From contig JAAYPC010000176.1 of the NCBI GenBank assembly GCA_012519985.1, forward strand, positions 1 through 33,298: a DNA stretch of 33,298 nt. The letters are read 5' to 3'. The DNA comes from Fibrobacter sp. Lineage in GTDB: Bacteria; Fibrobacterota; Chitinivibrionia; Chitinivibrionales; Chitinispirillaceae. Under the pieces are notes generated by a model. That model did no database searches, was not told the DNA's origin, and saw only the letters and a list, made by a program, of their open reading frames with translations. A program made the translations under genes and the position numbers. Below are positions 16,658 through 24,275 of this stretch, piece by piece (position 1 is the stretch's first letter; every line of letters starts with the position of its first letter).

Positions 16658-17185
16658 GAACCATACCTCCCTGATAAATATTTAGAACAATATGATTAGG
16701 ACAAATAATCCTGTCAGTAAAAGTGCAGGACCGACAAACTACAGCTAACGAAATAAAGAAACGGGACCTTGGACTGAAAGCTTTTGCTATAATAAAATCA
16801 TTCCTGCCTATAGTTAAGGCAACAACTATGATTTCGCATTAAAAAAAATTTAAAAAATTCCGGATAAAGTAAGATTGAGGCGATACAGAAACCGAAACAC
16901 TCTGTAGATATCAGCTATTCATATCTTCTTTGGTACAGAACACAATTGGAAAAATTGACCATTCCCCTTTTACAGCTATTCACATCTTTTTTAACATCAA
17001 TCCATTACAGGATAGAAAGCAGATCAGCCTGCTATTCTGTAGCACTTTTTTATTTGAACTTTATTTTCACATTCTCAAACAAATATGTGTATGCTTCAAT
17101 TTTTTTTTGTATACTAACCTAAGTTATGATTCTATTTCTGGAGAATAGATCAAAATGATCATAGATTCTTTTCTGGAGTAATAAA
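16658..17185. other. Intergenic region upstream of the secreted peptidase
   Basis: A 528-bp AT-rich, divergent intergenic region. It contains the alcohol dehydrogenase ribosome-binding site at its left edge and CTGGAG before the peptidase ATG at its right edge. A TATACT at 17110-17115 could be a -10 box but has no convincing -35 partner. An open frame at 16930-17148 lacks a start signal and any recognisable feature. No RNA structure was recognised. Confidence 0.4.
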
Positions 17186-19978
17186 ATGCCAGACTTTCTG
17201 AAAAACAGTTTATCTATTCTATTATTAATACTGTTATTCGGTTTTACCAAAGTCGTAATGGCCCAGTCCGGTCTGATTAATCTTAATCCTGACCCCAATG
17301 GTGAACCATGGATTGCCGGTGGTGTAAATGAGAAAGAGTGGGCAGAGTCGTTTTCTGATGCAAAAGAGCTGGAATTGCCTAAAAGAGGTGCATTATCAAA
17401 GCGTGCCACCCTGCCCTCTTCAATAGACAACACCACTCATCCTGCATTCAGACCAATATTCAATCAAAAGGGAGGCAGTTGCGCCCAGGCAAGTGGTGTG
17501 GGTTATGTTTTCACTTACGAGATCAACTGTATCAGAGGTTTGCCATCAAACACTCTGGAAAATCAGTATCCATACGATTTTACTTATAACTTCCTTAACA
17601 GTGGAAGCGGAGACAACGGTACCAACACGAATACCGGATGGGACATAATCAAAGCCATTGGCGTACCCAATGCACGGGATTATGGTGGTTTTGGCCTGGG
17701 GAAGTTTAAGGAATGGGTGTCAGGTTACGATGTCTACTATAATGGAATGTATAACCGCCTGAAGGAATACTTCTATATCTTCATTCGCAAGCCCGAAGAT
17801 ATTGAAAAAATGAAGCAATGGCTTGTGGACAGGGCAAATGGATCACCGGAAGGAGGATGTCTGGTTTTTTCTGCAAATGCTACCGGTGAACAGCTTGTAA
17901 AACTGGCATCGGGAACTCCTGAGGCCGGCAAGACTGCTCTGGTTAAATTTGGCACCAGCGGTGGACATTCGATGACTATTGCCGGATACAATGACCAGGT
18001 CTGCTATGATTACAACAATGATGGAAAATATACCAATGACATTGACCTTAACGGGGATAATAAACTGGATGTAAGAGACTGGGAAATCGGTGCAGCTTTA
18101 TTGGTAAACAGTTGGGGTAGCAGTTGGGGCAATAATGGAAAAGCATGGATAATGTACAAGGTTCTGGCAGATACCAGCACCAATGGCGGTATCTATTACA
18201 ATAGTTTGACCGGTATAAAGCTCTATGAAGATACCATAATAAAACCTAATCTCACTTTCAAGTTCAGTCTTGCCCACCCCAACAGAAGTTCCATAAGAAT
18301 AAGAGCCGGTTATTCGACTAACCTTCAGGCAACTTCTCCTTCCACCTCAAAATCTTTTGCCTCTGCATTCTCATTTTCCGGTGGGGCATTCCCCATGCAG
18401 GGAGAAACCAATGAACCTATCGAAATAGGTCTGGATATAAGTGATCTTCTGGTGAAAATCGGTGACAGGGCAGCCAGCTTTTTCCTGCAGATCGAATCCA
18501 AAAGCGGCTCCGGTACAATCAGTAATTTCTCTCTGATTGACTACACAAACGATCAGCACATTGAATATCCCTATCATAAGAGTCAGGAAGACTTTTCTAA
18601 CGGTATAACCTATTTCAAGATCATCAAACCCGCGGTATCTATAAAGGTTGTCTCACCCAATGGCCAGGAGAAGTGGGAAAGAGGCAACACTTATCAGATC
18701 AGGTGGAATACCACTATCGAGGATAATGTCAAAATAGAACTGTTAAGAAACGGAACAGTCTTTTCAACTCTGGAAAAATCCCTTCCTAACAGTGGTGCTT
18801 ACCAGTGGGATATTCCTGAGGATCTGGAGCTGGACACCAGCTATCAGATCTGTATAAGCAGTGTCAATGACACAAACAGTAGAGATAAAAGCGATCTTCC
18901 ATTCAGTATCCAAAGGAACTCTGCTCTTCTGCTTACCTCCCCTGACCATCAGCAAATGCTTCTGACCGGTTCATCCGTAGTTATCTCCTGGAAAGATGAC
19001 TTTAATGATGATGTCAAAATAGAGATTTACAGAAATGGTGTTTATACCCAAACCATAACCGACACGGTAAGTGGAAGTAACTCCTATCAATGGGTGATAC
19101 CTGACTCGTTTGCCAGCGGTTTTGATTACCGGATTCGTGTGATATCAATTACAAACGAGGAACGTTTTGATGAGAGTGATTCGAACCTGATTATAATGCA
19201 TCAACCCAGGACTGCCCCCTACGTTCAGGACTTCGATGCTTTCAAGGAAGGTAACAAGGTTATTGATTCCTGGGAGCAGATTGTAACTGATGATATCGAC
19301 TGGACAGTAATAAAAGGACCGACTCCATTCAGAAAAACTCATCAGGGTGGAACCGGAGCACATTCCGATCATTCCGGCAAAGATGGAAATTATATATATG
19401 TGCACTCTTCATCACCCAATAATCCCGGAAAAACCGCAACTCTTCTCTCCCCGCTGATTGATTTTCGAAACAGCTCAATAAAAAACTGTGTTTTCTGGGT
19501 ACACATGTTCTCATCGGAAAGCAAAATGGGAAAGCTTGTGGTTGATGTAAATGCAAACGGAATCTGGATTGACAGTGTTCTTTGCATAAGTGGTAATCAG
19601 GGTGACAATTGGATTCAGCAGATACTGGATCTCTCGGCTTTCAATAGTGATTTTTTTCAGATCCGTTTCAGGGCCCTGACCGGTACCGGTGATGAAAGCG
19701 ACATTTGTATAGATGACTTTATGGCGGGGACGGAGATAACTTCTACACTTGTGTCCAGACATCTTGTGCCTTCAGTTCGTGTCTTCTTTAGAGACAAGTT
19801 CCTTCAATTCCAGAACTATGAAGGATTCGCCAGGATAATATCTCTTGATGGCACGGTGCTGAGCTCGGTGAATAAAGTAAGACATAACTACACGATGGAT
19901 ATCTCTGGGTTGAGAAGTGGTACTTATTTGCTGATGATTGACAAGAAGGTTATGAGGTTTGTGAAATCGGGAAGGTAG
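17186..19978 (+). CDS. Secreted papain-like (C1) peptidase with adhesion-type and T9SS-like C-terminal domains
   Basis: A 930-residue exported protein. It has a signal peptide (about 1-26, cleavage near VMA/QS), then a C1-family peptidase domain with Gln94, Cys99 (GGSCAQAS), His261 (GGHSM) and Asn308 (NSWG). Between His and Asn sits an insert with two Asp/Asn-rich loops (residues 275-285 and 287-298) that fit EF-hand/dockerin-like calcium binding. Two similar beta modules follow (about 490-670), each starting with a VSPNGQEKW- or LTSPDHQQM-type strand and containing VKIE(L/I)(L/Y)RNG, as in Kre9/KNH-type stalk repeats. Then comes a MAM-like domain beginning PYVQDFD (about 675-850). The last 75 residues have the ISLDGTVLSS / ISGLRSGTYLLMI pattern of type-IX-secretion sorting domains. 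Likely a surface or secreted protease. GGAG eight bases upstream supports the start. Confidence 0.88.
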   Translation: MPDFLKNSLSILLLILLFGFTKVVMAQSGLINLNPDPNGEPWIAGGVNEKEWAESFSDAKELELPKRGALSKRATLPSSIDNTTHPAFRPIFNQKGGSCAQASGVGYVFTYEINCIRGLPSNTLENQYPYDFTYNFLNSGSGDNGTNTNTGWDIIKAIGVPNARDYGGFGLGKFKEWVSGYDVYYNGMYNRLKEYFYIFIRKPEDIEKMKQWLVDRANGSPEGGCLVFSANATGEQLVKLASGTPEAGKTALVKFGTSGGHSMTIAGYNDQVCYDYNNDGKYTNDIDLNGDNKLDVRDWEIGAALLVNSWGSSWGNNGKAWIMYKVLADTSTNGGIYYNSLTGIKLYEDTIIKPNLTFKFSLAHPNRSSIRIRAGYSTNLQATSPSTSKSFASAFSFSGGAFPMQGETNEPIEIGLDISDLLVKIGDRAASFFLQIESKSGSGTISNFSLIDYTNDQHIEYPYHKSQEDFSNGITYFKIIKPAVSIKVVSPNGQEKWERGNTYQIRWNTTIEDNVKIELLRNGTVFSTLEKSLPNSGAYQWDIPEDLELDTSYQICISSVNDTNSRDKSDLPFSIQRNSALLLTSPDHQQMLLTGSSVVISWKDDFNDDVKIEIYRNGVYTQTITDTVSGSNSYQWVIPDSFASGFDYRIRVISITNEERFDESDSNLIIMHQPRTAPYVQDFDAFKEGNKVIDSWEQIVTDDIDWTVIKGPTPFRKTHQGGTGAHSDHSGKDGNYIYVHSSSPNNPGKTATLLSPLIDFRNSSIKNCVFWVHMFSSESKMGKLVVDVNANGIWIDSVLCISGNQGDNWIQQILDLSAFNSDFFQIRFRALTGTGDESDICIDDFMAGTEITSTLVSRHLVPSVRVFFRDKFLQFQNYEGFARIISLDGTVLSSVNKVRHNYTMDISGLRSGTYLLMIDKKVMRFVKSGR

Positions 19979-20079
19979 CCGAATTAAGAATATTAGATTT
20001 GAGATATTTGATTTAAGATGTTCGGAAGACGTAGCATTACTTCTCAATGGCATGTGATAAAAGTGTCTAACCAAATGGA

Positions 20080-20170
20080 GCCCCCTAACCGCCAAAGGGT
20101 GAACTAAAAACCCATAATCAAGCTACACCACTTTATGCGATCCTAAAGTCCCACCTCGGGGATTTAGGGG
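20080..20170. repeat. Dispersed inverted-repeat element, copy 1
   Basis: A 91-bp segment starts with GCCCCCTAACC (20080-20090) and ends with a hairpin-forming CCTAAAGTCCC/GGGGATTTAGG unit (20142-20168) followed by GG. Its ends are roughly inverted relative to each other. Composition and end sequences match the better-preserved copy after sppA (27993-28140). It lies about 100 bp after the peptidase stop, in a 310-bp gene-free stretch (19979-20288) where nothing else was recognised. Confidence 0.5.
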
Positions 20171-20288
20171 TTGGTATTTACCTAAGCAGGGATTTAGAAA
20201 ATTAAATTCAACAATGAAATCGTCATAGTACTCCTAGCATCGTTGTTAAGCACACAATGGACTTAAGCTGCAACAGTTCCATTACCAT

Positions 20289-20786
20289 TTATAATCGTTT
20301 TCCAATGTCCATATCCTCAAGAATCATCCTGGTGACCTCATTTCCAAACAGTAACACCTCTTTACTGTACCGTGCAAAAGCTGTTAATTGTTTCAGAAAG
20401 GCAGAGAACATCTTTTTACCGATACTTTTGTTGTAAAGCAGGAAATTAAGCATCATAAGTGAATTATAGAAAGTAATGCCATTTCGGGAGGCTTTTAGTA
20501 GTACTTTTCTGTCTTCTGAAACAAGCGGTAATTGTAAACTTTGTGCCAGGATAAGAAGCTGTTGGTCGGCAGTGGGGACGGAGGAACTGATTTGATGGAC
20601 GATGATTGGTAGGCCTGAAAAACCGGTTTCTTTCAGACAACTTTCAGGCGCATGGAGTTGAATGTCTCGGGTGAGGAGATCAAAAAAGCCTGATTTTACC
20701 ATGTAAATAATAGAAGAAGCATCGATTACTGCAGCTTTCAGTGATTTAAAACCAAAAGAGGATTGTCTTTCATGGCGTGTTATCAA
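20289..20786 (-). CDS. PIN-domain protein (putative ribonuclease)
   Basis: A 165-residue protein whose first 100 residues fit a PIN nuclease fold. The four expected acidic positions are visible: Asp22 (VIDASS), Glu53 (LKETG), Asp74 (TADQQLL) and Asp92 (SEDRKV). PIN proteins are metal-dependent RNases, often VapC-type toxins, but no antitoxin-like gene is adjacent. The only in-frame initiation codon after the upstream stop is TTG at 20786, with AGGA about ten bases before it. The frame stays open about 26 codons further up without ATG or GTG, so the gene could be a truncated remnant. Residues 67-71, just before Asp74, are encoded by a copy of the repeat motif that flanks the neighbouring transposase gene. 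Confidence 0.7.
   Translation of the reverse strand: MITRHERQSSFGFKSLKAAVIDASSIIYMVKSGFFDLLTRDIQLHAPESCLKETGFSGLPIIVHQISSSVPTADQQLLILAQSLQLPLVSEDRKVLLKASRNGITFYNSLMMLNFLLYNKSIGKKMFSAFLKQLTAFARYSKEVLLFGNEVTRMILEDMDIGKRL
20575..20586 (+). repeat. GGGACGGAGGAA motif, copy A (inside PIN gene)
   Basis: An exact 12-nt match to the motif flanking the RAYT gene, extended to GGGGACGGAGGAACTG (20574-20589). It lies in the coding sequence of the PIN protein, on the opposite strand to the gene, where it encodes Ser-Ser-Val-Pro and flanking residues. Confidence 0.6.
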
Positions 20787-21369
20787 AGAAGCGGTTTCCT
20801 GGTGCTGTTTAAGGAACGGATAAAATGGAAATAAGATGCATCTCTGTGAAAGGAGACTATCTCAATATAAATGAGGTAATCAGGTCTTGTGGGGAACAAT
20901 TTCTTTGTATGCCAAGGTAGTTCTCCGGCATTGGAGGTTAGCTCTGCTTTTTATTTTATCATAGCCCCGGGGTAAAGGAACTTTGGATCACTACAGCTTC
21001 TGCAGGTCTGTGGGGGGGTGAATAAAAAATTCATTTTTAGAAGCCCAGGTAGGAGGTAGTATAGGGACGGAGGAAACTTGATAACATTTTCATTAGTTAA
21101 CTTCCCTCTTAGAGAACAAATTCGGTAAAGAAATCGATTTTTATTGCTTAAGGGATTGCAGTCAATATGTTTAGATTATATGCTCGGTTTTGGATTTCAA
21201 TTTGCAGATGGTGATAGCAGTTTTATTGAAATTTTAAAAGCGGAAATCCTGAATACTGTGTTTTTTAATTGTTTTTGAAAAAGTTTGCAGCATATGCAAA
21301 TAATTCTGTAGATGAATCATAATCTCATTACTAAAGCAATCATCAAATCAGGCCACCCTAAGCTTCTTT
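20787..21369. other. Gene-free stretch between PIN and RAYT genes
   Basis: A 583-bp interval with no supported gene. A 31-codon frame at 20825-20920 (plus strand, AAGGA nine bases upstream) looks mildly protein-like but is too short to call. Repeat motif copy B lies at 21064-21075, preceded by GGAGGTAG at 21052-21059. The stretch is probably degraded accessory sequence and the outer flank of the transposase element. Confidence 0.4.
21064..21075 (+). repeat. GGGACGGAGGAA motif, copy B (left flank of RAYT)
   Basis: Exact 12-nt motif, preceded by GGAGGTAG five bases earlier and followed by AACTTGATAAC. It lies about 300 bp from the 3' end of the RAYT gene, in the opposite orientation to copies C and D. 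Confidence 0.65.
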
Positions 21370-22353
21370 TTAGTGAACAGGAAACTTCATTCCCTCATTT
21401 TTGGCAATTTTTTCTCCAAGTTTCGCTAATCTACACACTGCGGTACTGGTTAAATTCAGCCTTTCCGCTGTACTTAGAGTTGTCATCTCCAGTAAAGTAA
21501 CTGCAAAGTAACAGTATAGCTTGCGAGCTGTTGAGAGCGTATTCATCCTTCCTCTTTTTTTCATATCTAAAACAGAAACTGGCAATCTGGAAAAAACAAA
21601 CTCTGCCAGTTTGTCATGATCCCAGTTAGTTCTCACATAATTGGCCATGCGGATTCTTTTCTCTTTGTCCTGTTTTAGTGCATCTTTTTTAAACTTGGGG
21701 CTCCCGATAATCCAATAACCGGACTCATACATGCTCTGTTTATCTTCTTTGGAAGCCTTTAGCATATCGAGAAAATCCTGAAATCTGTCGCATTTTTCCA
21801 TCATCTGCTTTATAGTTTTGCTGTATATGACTTTAGGATCCACATTTCCATCGCTGGAGTAAAGCTTAAGTATCTGATCGATTTTAAGATTTGGAAAACG
21901 ACTGTTTCCCATTACTGCAGAATGAGTACAGTCTTTGTAATTATCCAATTCTTCGATAGTTTTGCATATTCCTGCTCTGGTGGGTCCGGTGTGAAGATAA
22001 GCGATGAGCAGTTGTGCATAGAGACCATCTTCAACCGGTATAGATTTAGGCCTTCCCTGAAAAAGATAACCTTCAAAACTATGTTTTTTATTATAGTAGC
22101 GCGCATAAGCGCTGTGAAATCTCTGAAAGAGATCTTTCATTGGACGATCATTTAATCGCAGGGCCATTTCATAATGTTGTGGATAGAAAACTATTCCTAA
22201 GAGTTCAAATCCGGTTTCAGCCAGGTATTTGTTAAGAAGATCGATAAATTTATCTTTATCGGTGGAATCACGAAAAAGGACCCTGGAATCTATGACTTCG
22301 GAAGTGACATGGTGGATAACATCTGAAACAGAAAGTCTTGGTTTTCTGGCCAT
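21370..22353 (-). CDS. REP-associated tyrosine transposase (Y1/IS200-like, RAYT)
   Basis: A 327-residue RAYT-family protein. The start is supported by GAGGT six bases before the ATG at 22353. The N-terminal 130 residues show the Y1-transposase fold: a MARKPRL-type start, the metal-site region YPQHYE (58-62), a YNKKH segment, LFQGRPKS, and Tyr119 in AYLHTGPTRAG, which aligns with the catalytic tyrosine region (YIHLNPVRAG in relatives). The second histidine of the usual His-x-His motif is Glu62 here. The C-terminal part ends in a probable helix-turn-helix (about 280-320, TTLSTAERLNLTSTAVCRLAK). RAYTs nick and join single-stranded REP hairpins. Four copies of a short motif nearby are candidate targets. 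Confidence 0.85.
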   Translation of the reverse strand: MARKPRLSVSDVIHHVTSEVIDSRVLFRDSTDKDKFIDLLNKYLAETGFELLGIVFYPQHYEMALRLNDRPMKDLFQRFHSAYARYYNKKHSFEGYLFQGRPKSIPVEDGLYAQLLIAYLHTGPTRAGICKTIEELDNYKDCTHSAVMGNSRFPNLKIDQILKLYSSDGNVDPKVIYSKTIKQMMEKCDRFQDFLDMLKASKEDKQSMYESGYWIIGSPKFKKDALKQDKEKRIRMANYVRTNWDHDKLAEFVFSRLPVSVLDMKKRGRMNTLSTARKLYCYFAVTLLEMTTLSTAERLNLTSTAVCRLAKLGEKIAKNEGMKFPVH

Positions 22354-22473
22354 TTTCTACCTCGATTTATATTTGTGGTGAAGAAAAAAGAGTATAGAGG
22401 AAAAGGTATCAATATTTGGGCCAAGGTTGGATATTTGATAATGGAGGTAGCGAAGCGGAAACGTTGATAAAAA

Positions 22474-22485
22474 TTCCTCCGTCCC
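22474..22485 (-). repeat. GGGACGGAGGAA motif, copy C (right flank of RAYT)
   Basis: Reverse-complement copy (TTCCTCCGTCCC, plus one further C) about 120 bp upstream of the RAYT start. On the plus strand it is preceded by GGAGGTAG (22443-22450) and GGAAACGTTGATAA, which resemble the surroundings of copy B. Confidence 0.65.
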
Positions 22486-22649
22486 CAGAAGACGAAAGAA
22501 AAATCAGAGTCCCCTCTTTTTATAGCATTTAAGAATCATTAGTGAACTTCATAAAACCGTTTTTACTTAAATCCAGCCCAAAGCGTCTGTTTATTAGGAA
22601 ATATTACTTAATTTTCTGTAGTAAAGCCAAAATGAAAAAATAGTCTTGT

Positions 22650-22661
22650 TTCCTCCGTCCC
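22650..22661 (-). repeat. GGGACGGAGGAA motif, copy D
   Basis: Reverse-complement copy (TTCCTCCGTCCC, plus one further C) 165 bp beyond copy C and in the same orientation. Flanking bases differ from copy C except for the T-rich left side and the following CAG/CCAG. Confidence 0.6.
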
Positions 22662-23006
22662 CAGCAAAGCTGCCGCAATCAGCAAACAAATCTCTCCTGT
22701 CCAGATTAAAATATGAAACATCTGCCATCGGTGAATCAAAGAACTCCAAAACTTACCCCTGTGCTCCATCTAATTCTCTTAAAATCGTTCTGCAAGAGAG
22801 AGCTGCATGGACCTTCTTAAACTTCCCCTTATCTTCCTATGCCAGTTTGCTCGTGAAAAGGAAATCAGGAACCAGCTCATCTTTTCCCTATAAATAAGCA
22901 CATGCATATCTCGACTCCTATACTCATCTTTACAAACCTGAACTTGTTGTTGGATGACTTTTTTGAGTGTGCTATTTATTTTCCGAGGCTCCTTTTATTC
23001 AAATAG

Positions 23007-23945
23007 CTAACAGGGCATCCCCAATCTCTCCAGCAGCTTATTGTAAGTATACTCAATATTCGCTGTCGAGACTCCCAAAGATTCTCCATACCTTATCAAT
23101 GTGCCTCCGAAAAGATCTCCCTCATTTATTTTTCCCTTTTTTTCAATATCTCTGTGAAACGATGTCTTTGTCGAAAATGGAAATTGCTTTGCCTTCAGTA
23201 ATGAAGTATCGACAATGCCTGAGCCCAAAGGGATCTTTAGTTTCCTGGCTATAGATTCAATCTCAACCATAACCTCTTTAACCTTTTGACTCAACTTCTG
23301 GTTTTCCAGTATTTCCCCTAAAGTTTTCTCATAAGCAGCACCAACCAGGCCATAGGCAGCGATGAACATGAACTTTGACCAGATAGCAATCTCAATATTC
23401 TCTTCCCAACTAAAGTCAATATGAGATTCATTCAAAACGTTAATCAATATTTCTGGATAGTATTCAGGAAATTTGGGATCCTTCCCGATATGAATCCTGC
23501 AACTACCGCCTTTTTGATAAATTACTCCAGGACTCTCTATATGTGTCCCCACATATACGCATGAAGGCAGTACGACTCCAAACGAAAGATGCTCACGAAT
23601 CCTTTCGTATATGTCTACGCCATTAAGCAATGGAAGGATAATGGTCTTATCATCAGCAATATTTTTTATCATATGAACTACATTTACCAGATCATAGCTT
23701 TTTACAGCAACAATAATCAAATCACATATTGGTAAGTCTGTTACAACATCTGTACACATTTTAGGATGAACGTTAATAATTTCATCACCGCCGGATTTTT
23801 TAAGAGTTAATCCATGTTCAATAATTTTTTCTTTATGCGTACCACGCGCAATAAAATAAATGTCATGCTTACTGCCCAGTTCCTTTGTGATGATTGCACC
23901 GAAATATCCTCCTACACCGCCTACTCCATAAAAACCAATTTTCAT
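23007..23945 (-). CDS. Ketopantoate reductase (ApbA/PanE) family protein
   Basis: A 312-residue NADP-dependent reductase. The ATG at 23945 is preferred to an upstream ATG because the Rossmann fold starts directly there (MKIGFYGVGGVGGYFG), and the 27-residue extension is Lys-rich and unlike the family. Also visible are AVKSYDL (80-86), LLNGVD (106-111) and Lys191 in WSKFMFIAAYG, the family's catalytic lysine position. In E. coli PanE, Asn180 and Asn184 follow that lysine and help bind ketopantoate. Here the equivalent positions are Ile195 and Gly199, so pantoate synthesis is not assured. Many homologues with this pattern act on other 2-oxo acids or are uncharacterised. Single gene with no related pathway neighbours. 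Confidence 0.82.
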   Translation of the reverse strand: MKIGFYGVGGVGGYFGAIITKELGSKHDIYFIARGTHKEKIIEHGLTLKKSGGDEIINVHPKMCTDVVTDLPICDLIIVAVKSYDLVNVVHMIKNIADDKTIILPLLNGVDIYERIREHLSFGVVLPSCVYVGTHIESPGVIYQKGGSCRIHIGKDPKFPEYYPEILINVLNESHIDFSWEENIEIAIWSKFMFIAAYGLVGAAYEKTLGEILENQKLSQKVKEVMVEIESIARKLKIPLGSGIVDTSLLKAKQFPFSTKTSFHRDIEKKGKINEGDLFGGTLIRYGESLGVSTANIEYTYNKLLERLGMPC

Positions 23946-24275
23946 ATTTGCTTCTTTCTTTTTTACAGGCTTTTTTGCTTGTTTTATACTGCACATTATC
24001 CTTTTCTTTACACTCTTAAAGCCCATTTGACTTTCTTTAAGTAGATGTCATATTGACATCGTACCCTGGTCCTCCTGGTGAATCCTGGAAAAAAGAGATA
24101 CGTCAGTATGCTGCAGCCGTAGCTTACGTTATGCACACTCCACCCCTCAGTGATCCGAACCTCTTTCACTTCGCTATTGGTTATTCGATATTTCTTACCC
24201 CTGGCGGGCTCTCCAAATAAGAGGAATAAAACAGTGCTGATTTCTGTTTATGAGATTCGCACTAACTAATGTAAA
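23946..24275. other. Intergenic region, nothing recognised
   Basis: A 330-bp stretch between two minus-strand genes. It holds a weak purine-rich tract just before the reductase start and no other structure that I could identify. Confidence 0.35.

Larger units (their letters stand above)
21064..22485. mobile_element. RAYT-associated element bounded by inverted motif copies B and C
   Basis: The REP-associated tyrosine transposase gene lies between inverted copies of a 12-nt motif (B at 21064-21075, C at 22474-22485). This arrangement is typical of RAYT genes sitting among their cognate REP sequences. The outer limits are uncertain because copies A and D lie further out. The element may be a domesticated locus rather than an active insertion sequence. 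Confidence 0.5.
22354..23006. other. Gene-free stretch between RAYT and the reductase
   Basis: A 653-bp interval holding motif copies C and D and the RAYT ribosome-binding site. An 83-codon plus-strand frame (22646-22897) overlaps motif copy D, has no Shine-Dalgarno and shows no recognisable domain. No terminator with a T-run was seen for the reductase gene. Confidence 0.4.

Noticed and set aside
16930..17148. 72-codon frame upstream of the peptidase
   Set aside because: Phe/Ile-rich translation of AT-rich DNA, no start signal and no recognisable similarity.
22646..22897. 83-codon plus-strand frame near motif copy D
   Set aside because: It overlaps a repeat motif, lacks a Shine-Dalgarno and has a low-complexity Ser/Lys composition.
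20787..23006. Complete insertion sequence with target-site duplications
   Set aside because: Only one transposase gene with an altered active-site motif is present, and no flanking direct duplication was found. A RAYT locus with REP-like motifs fits better.
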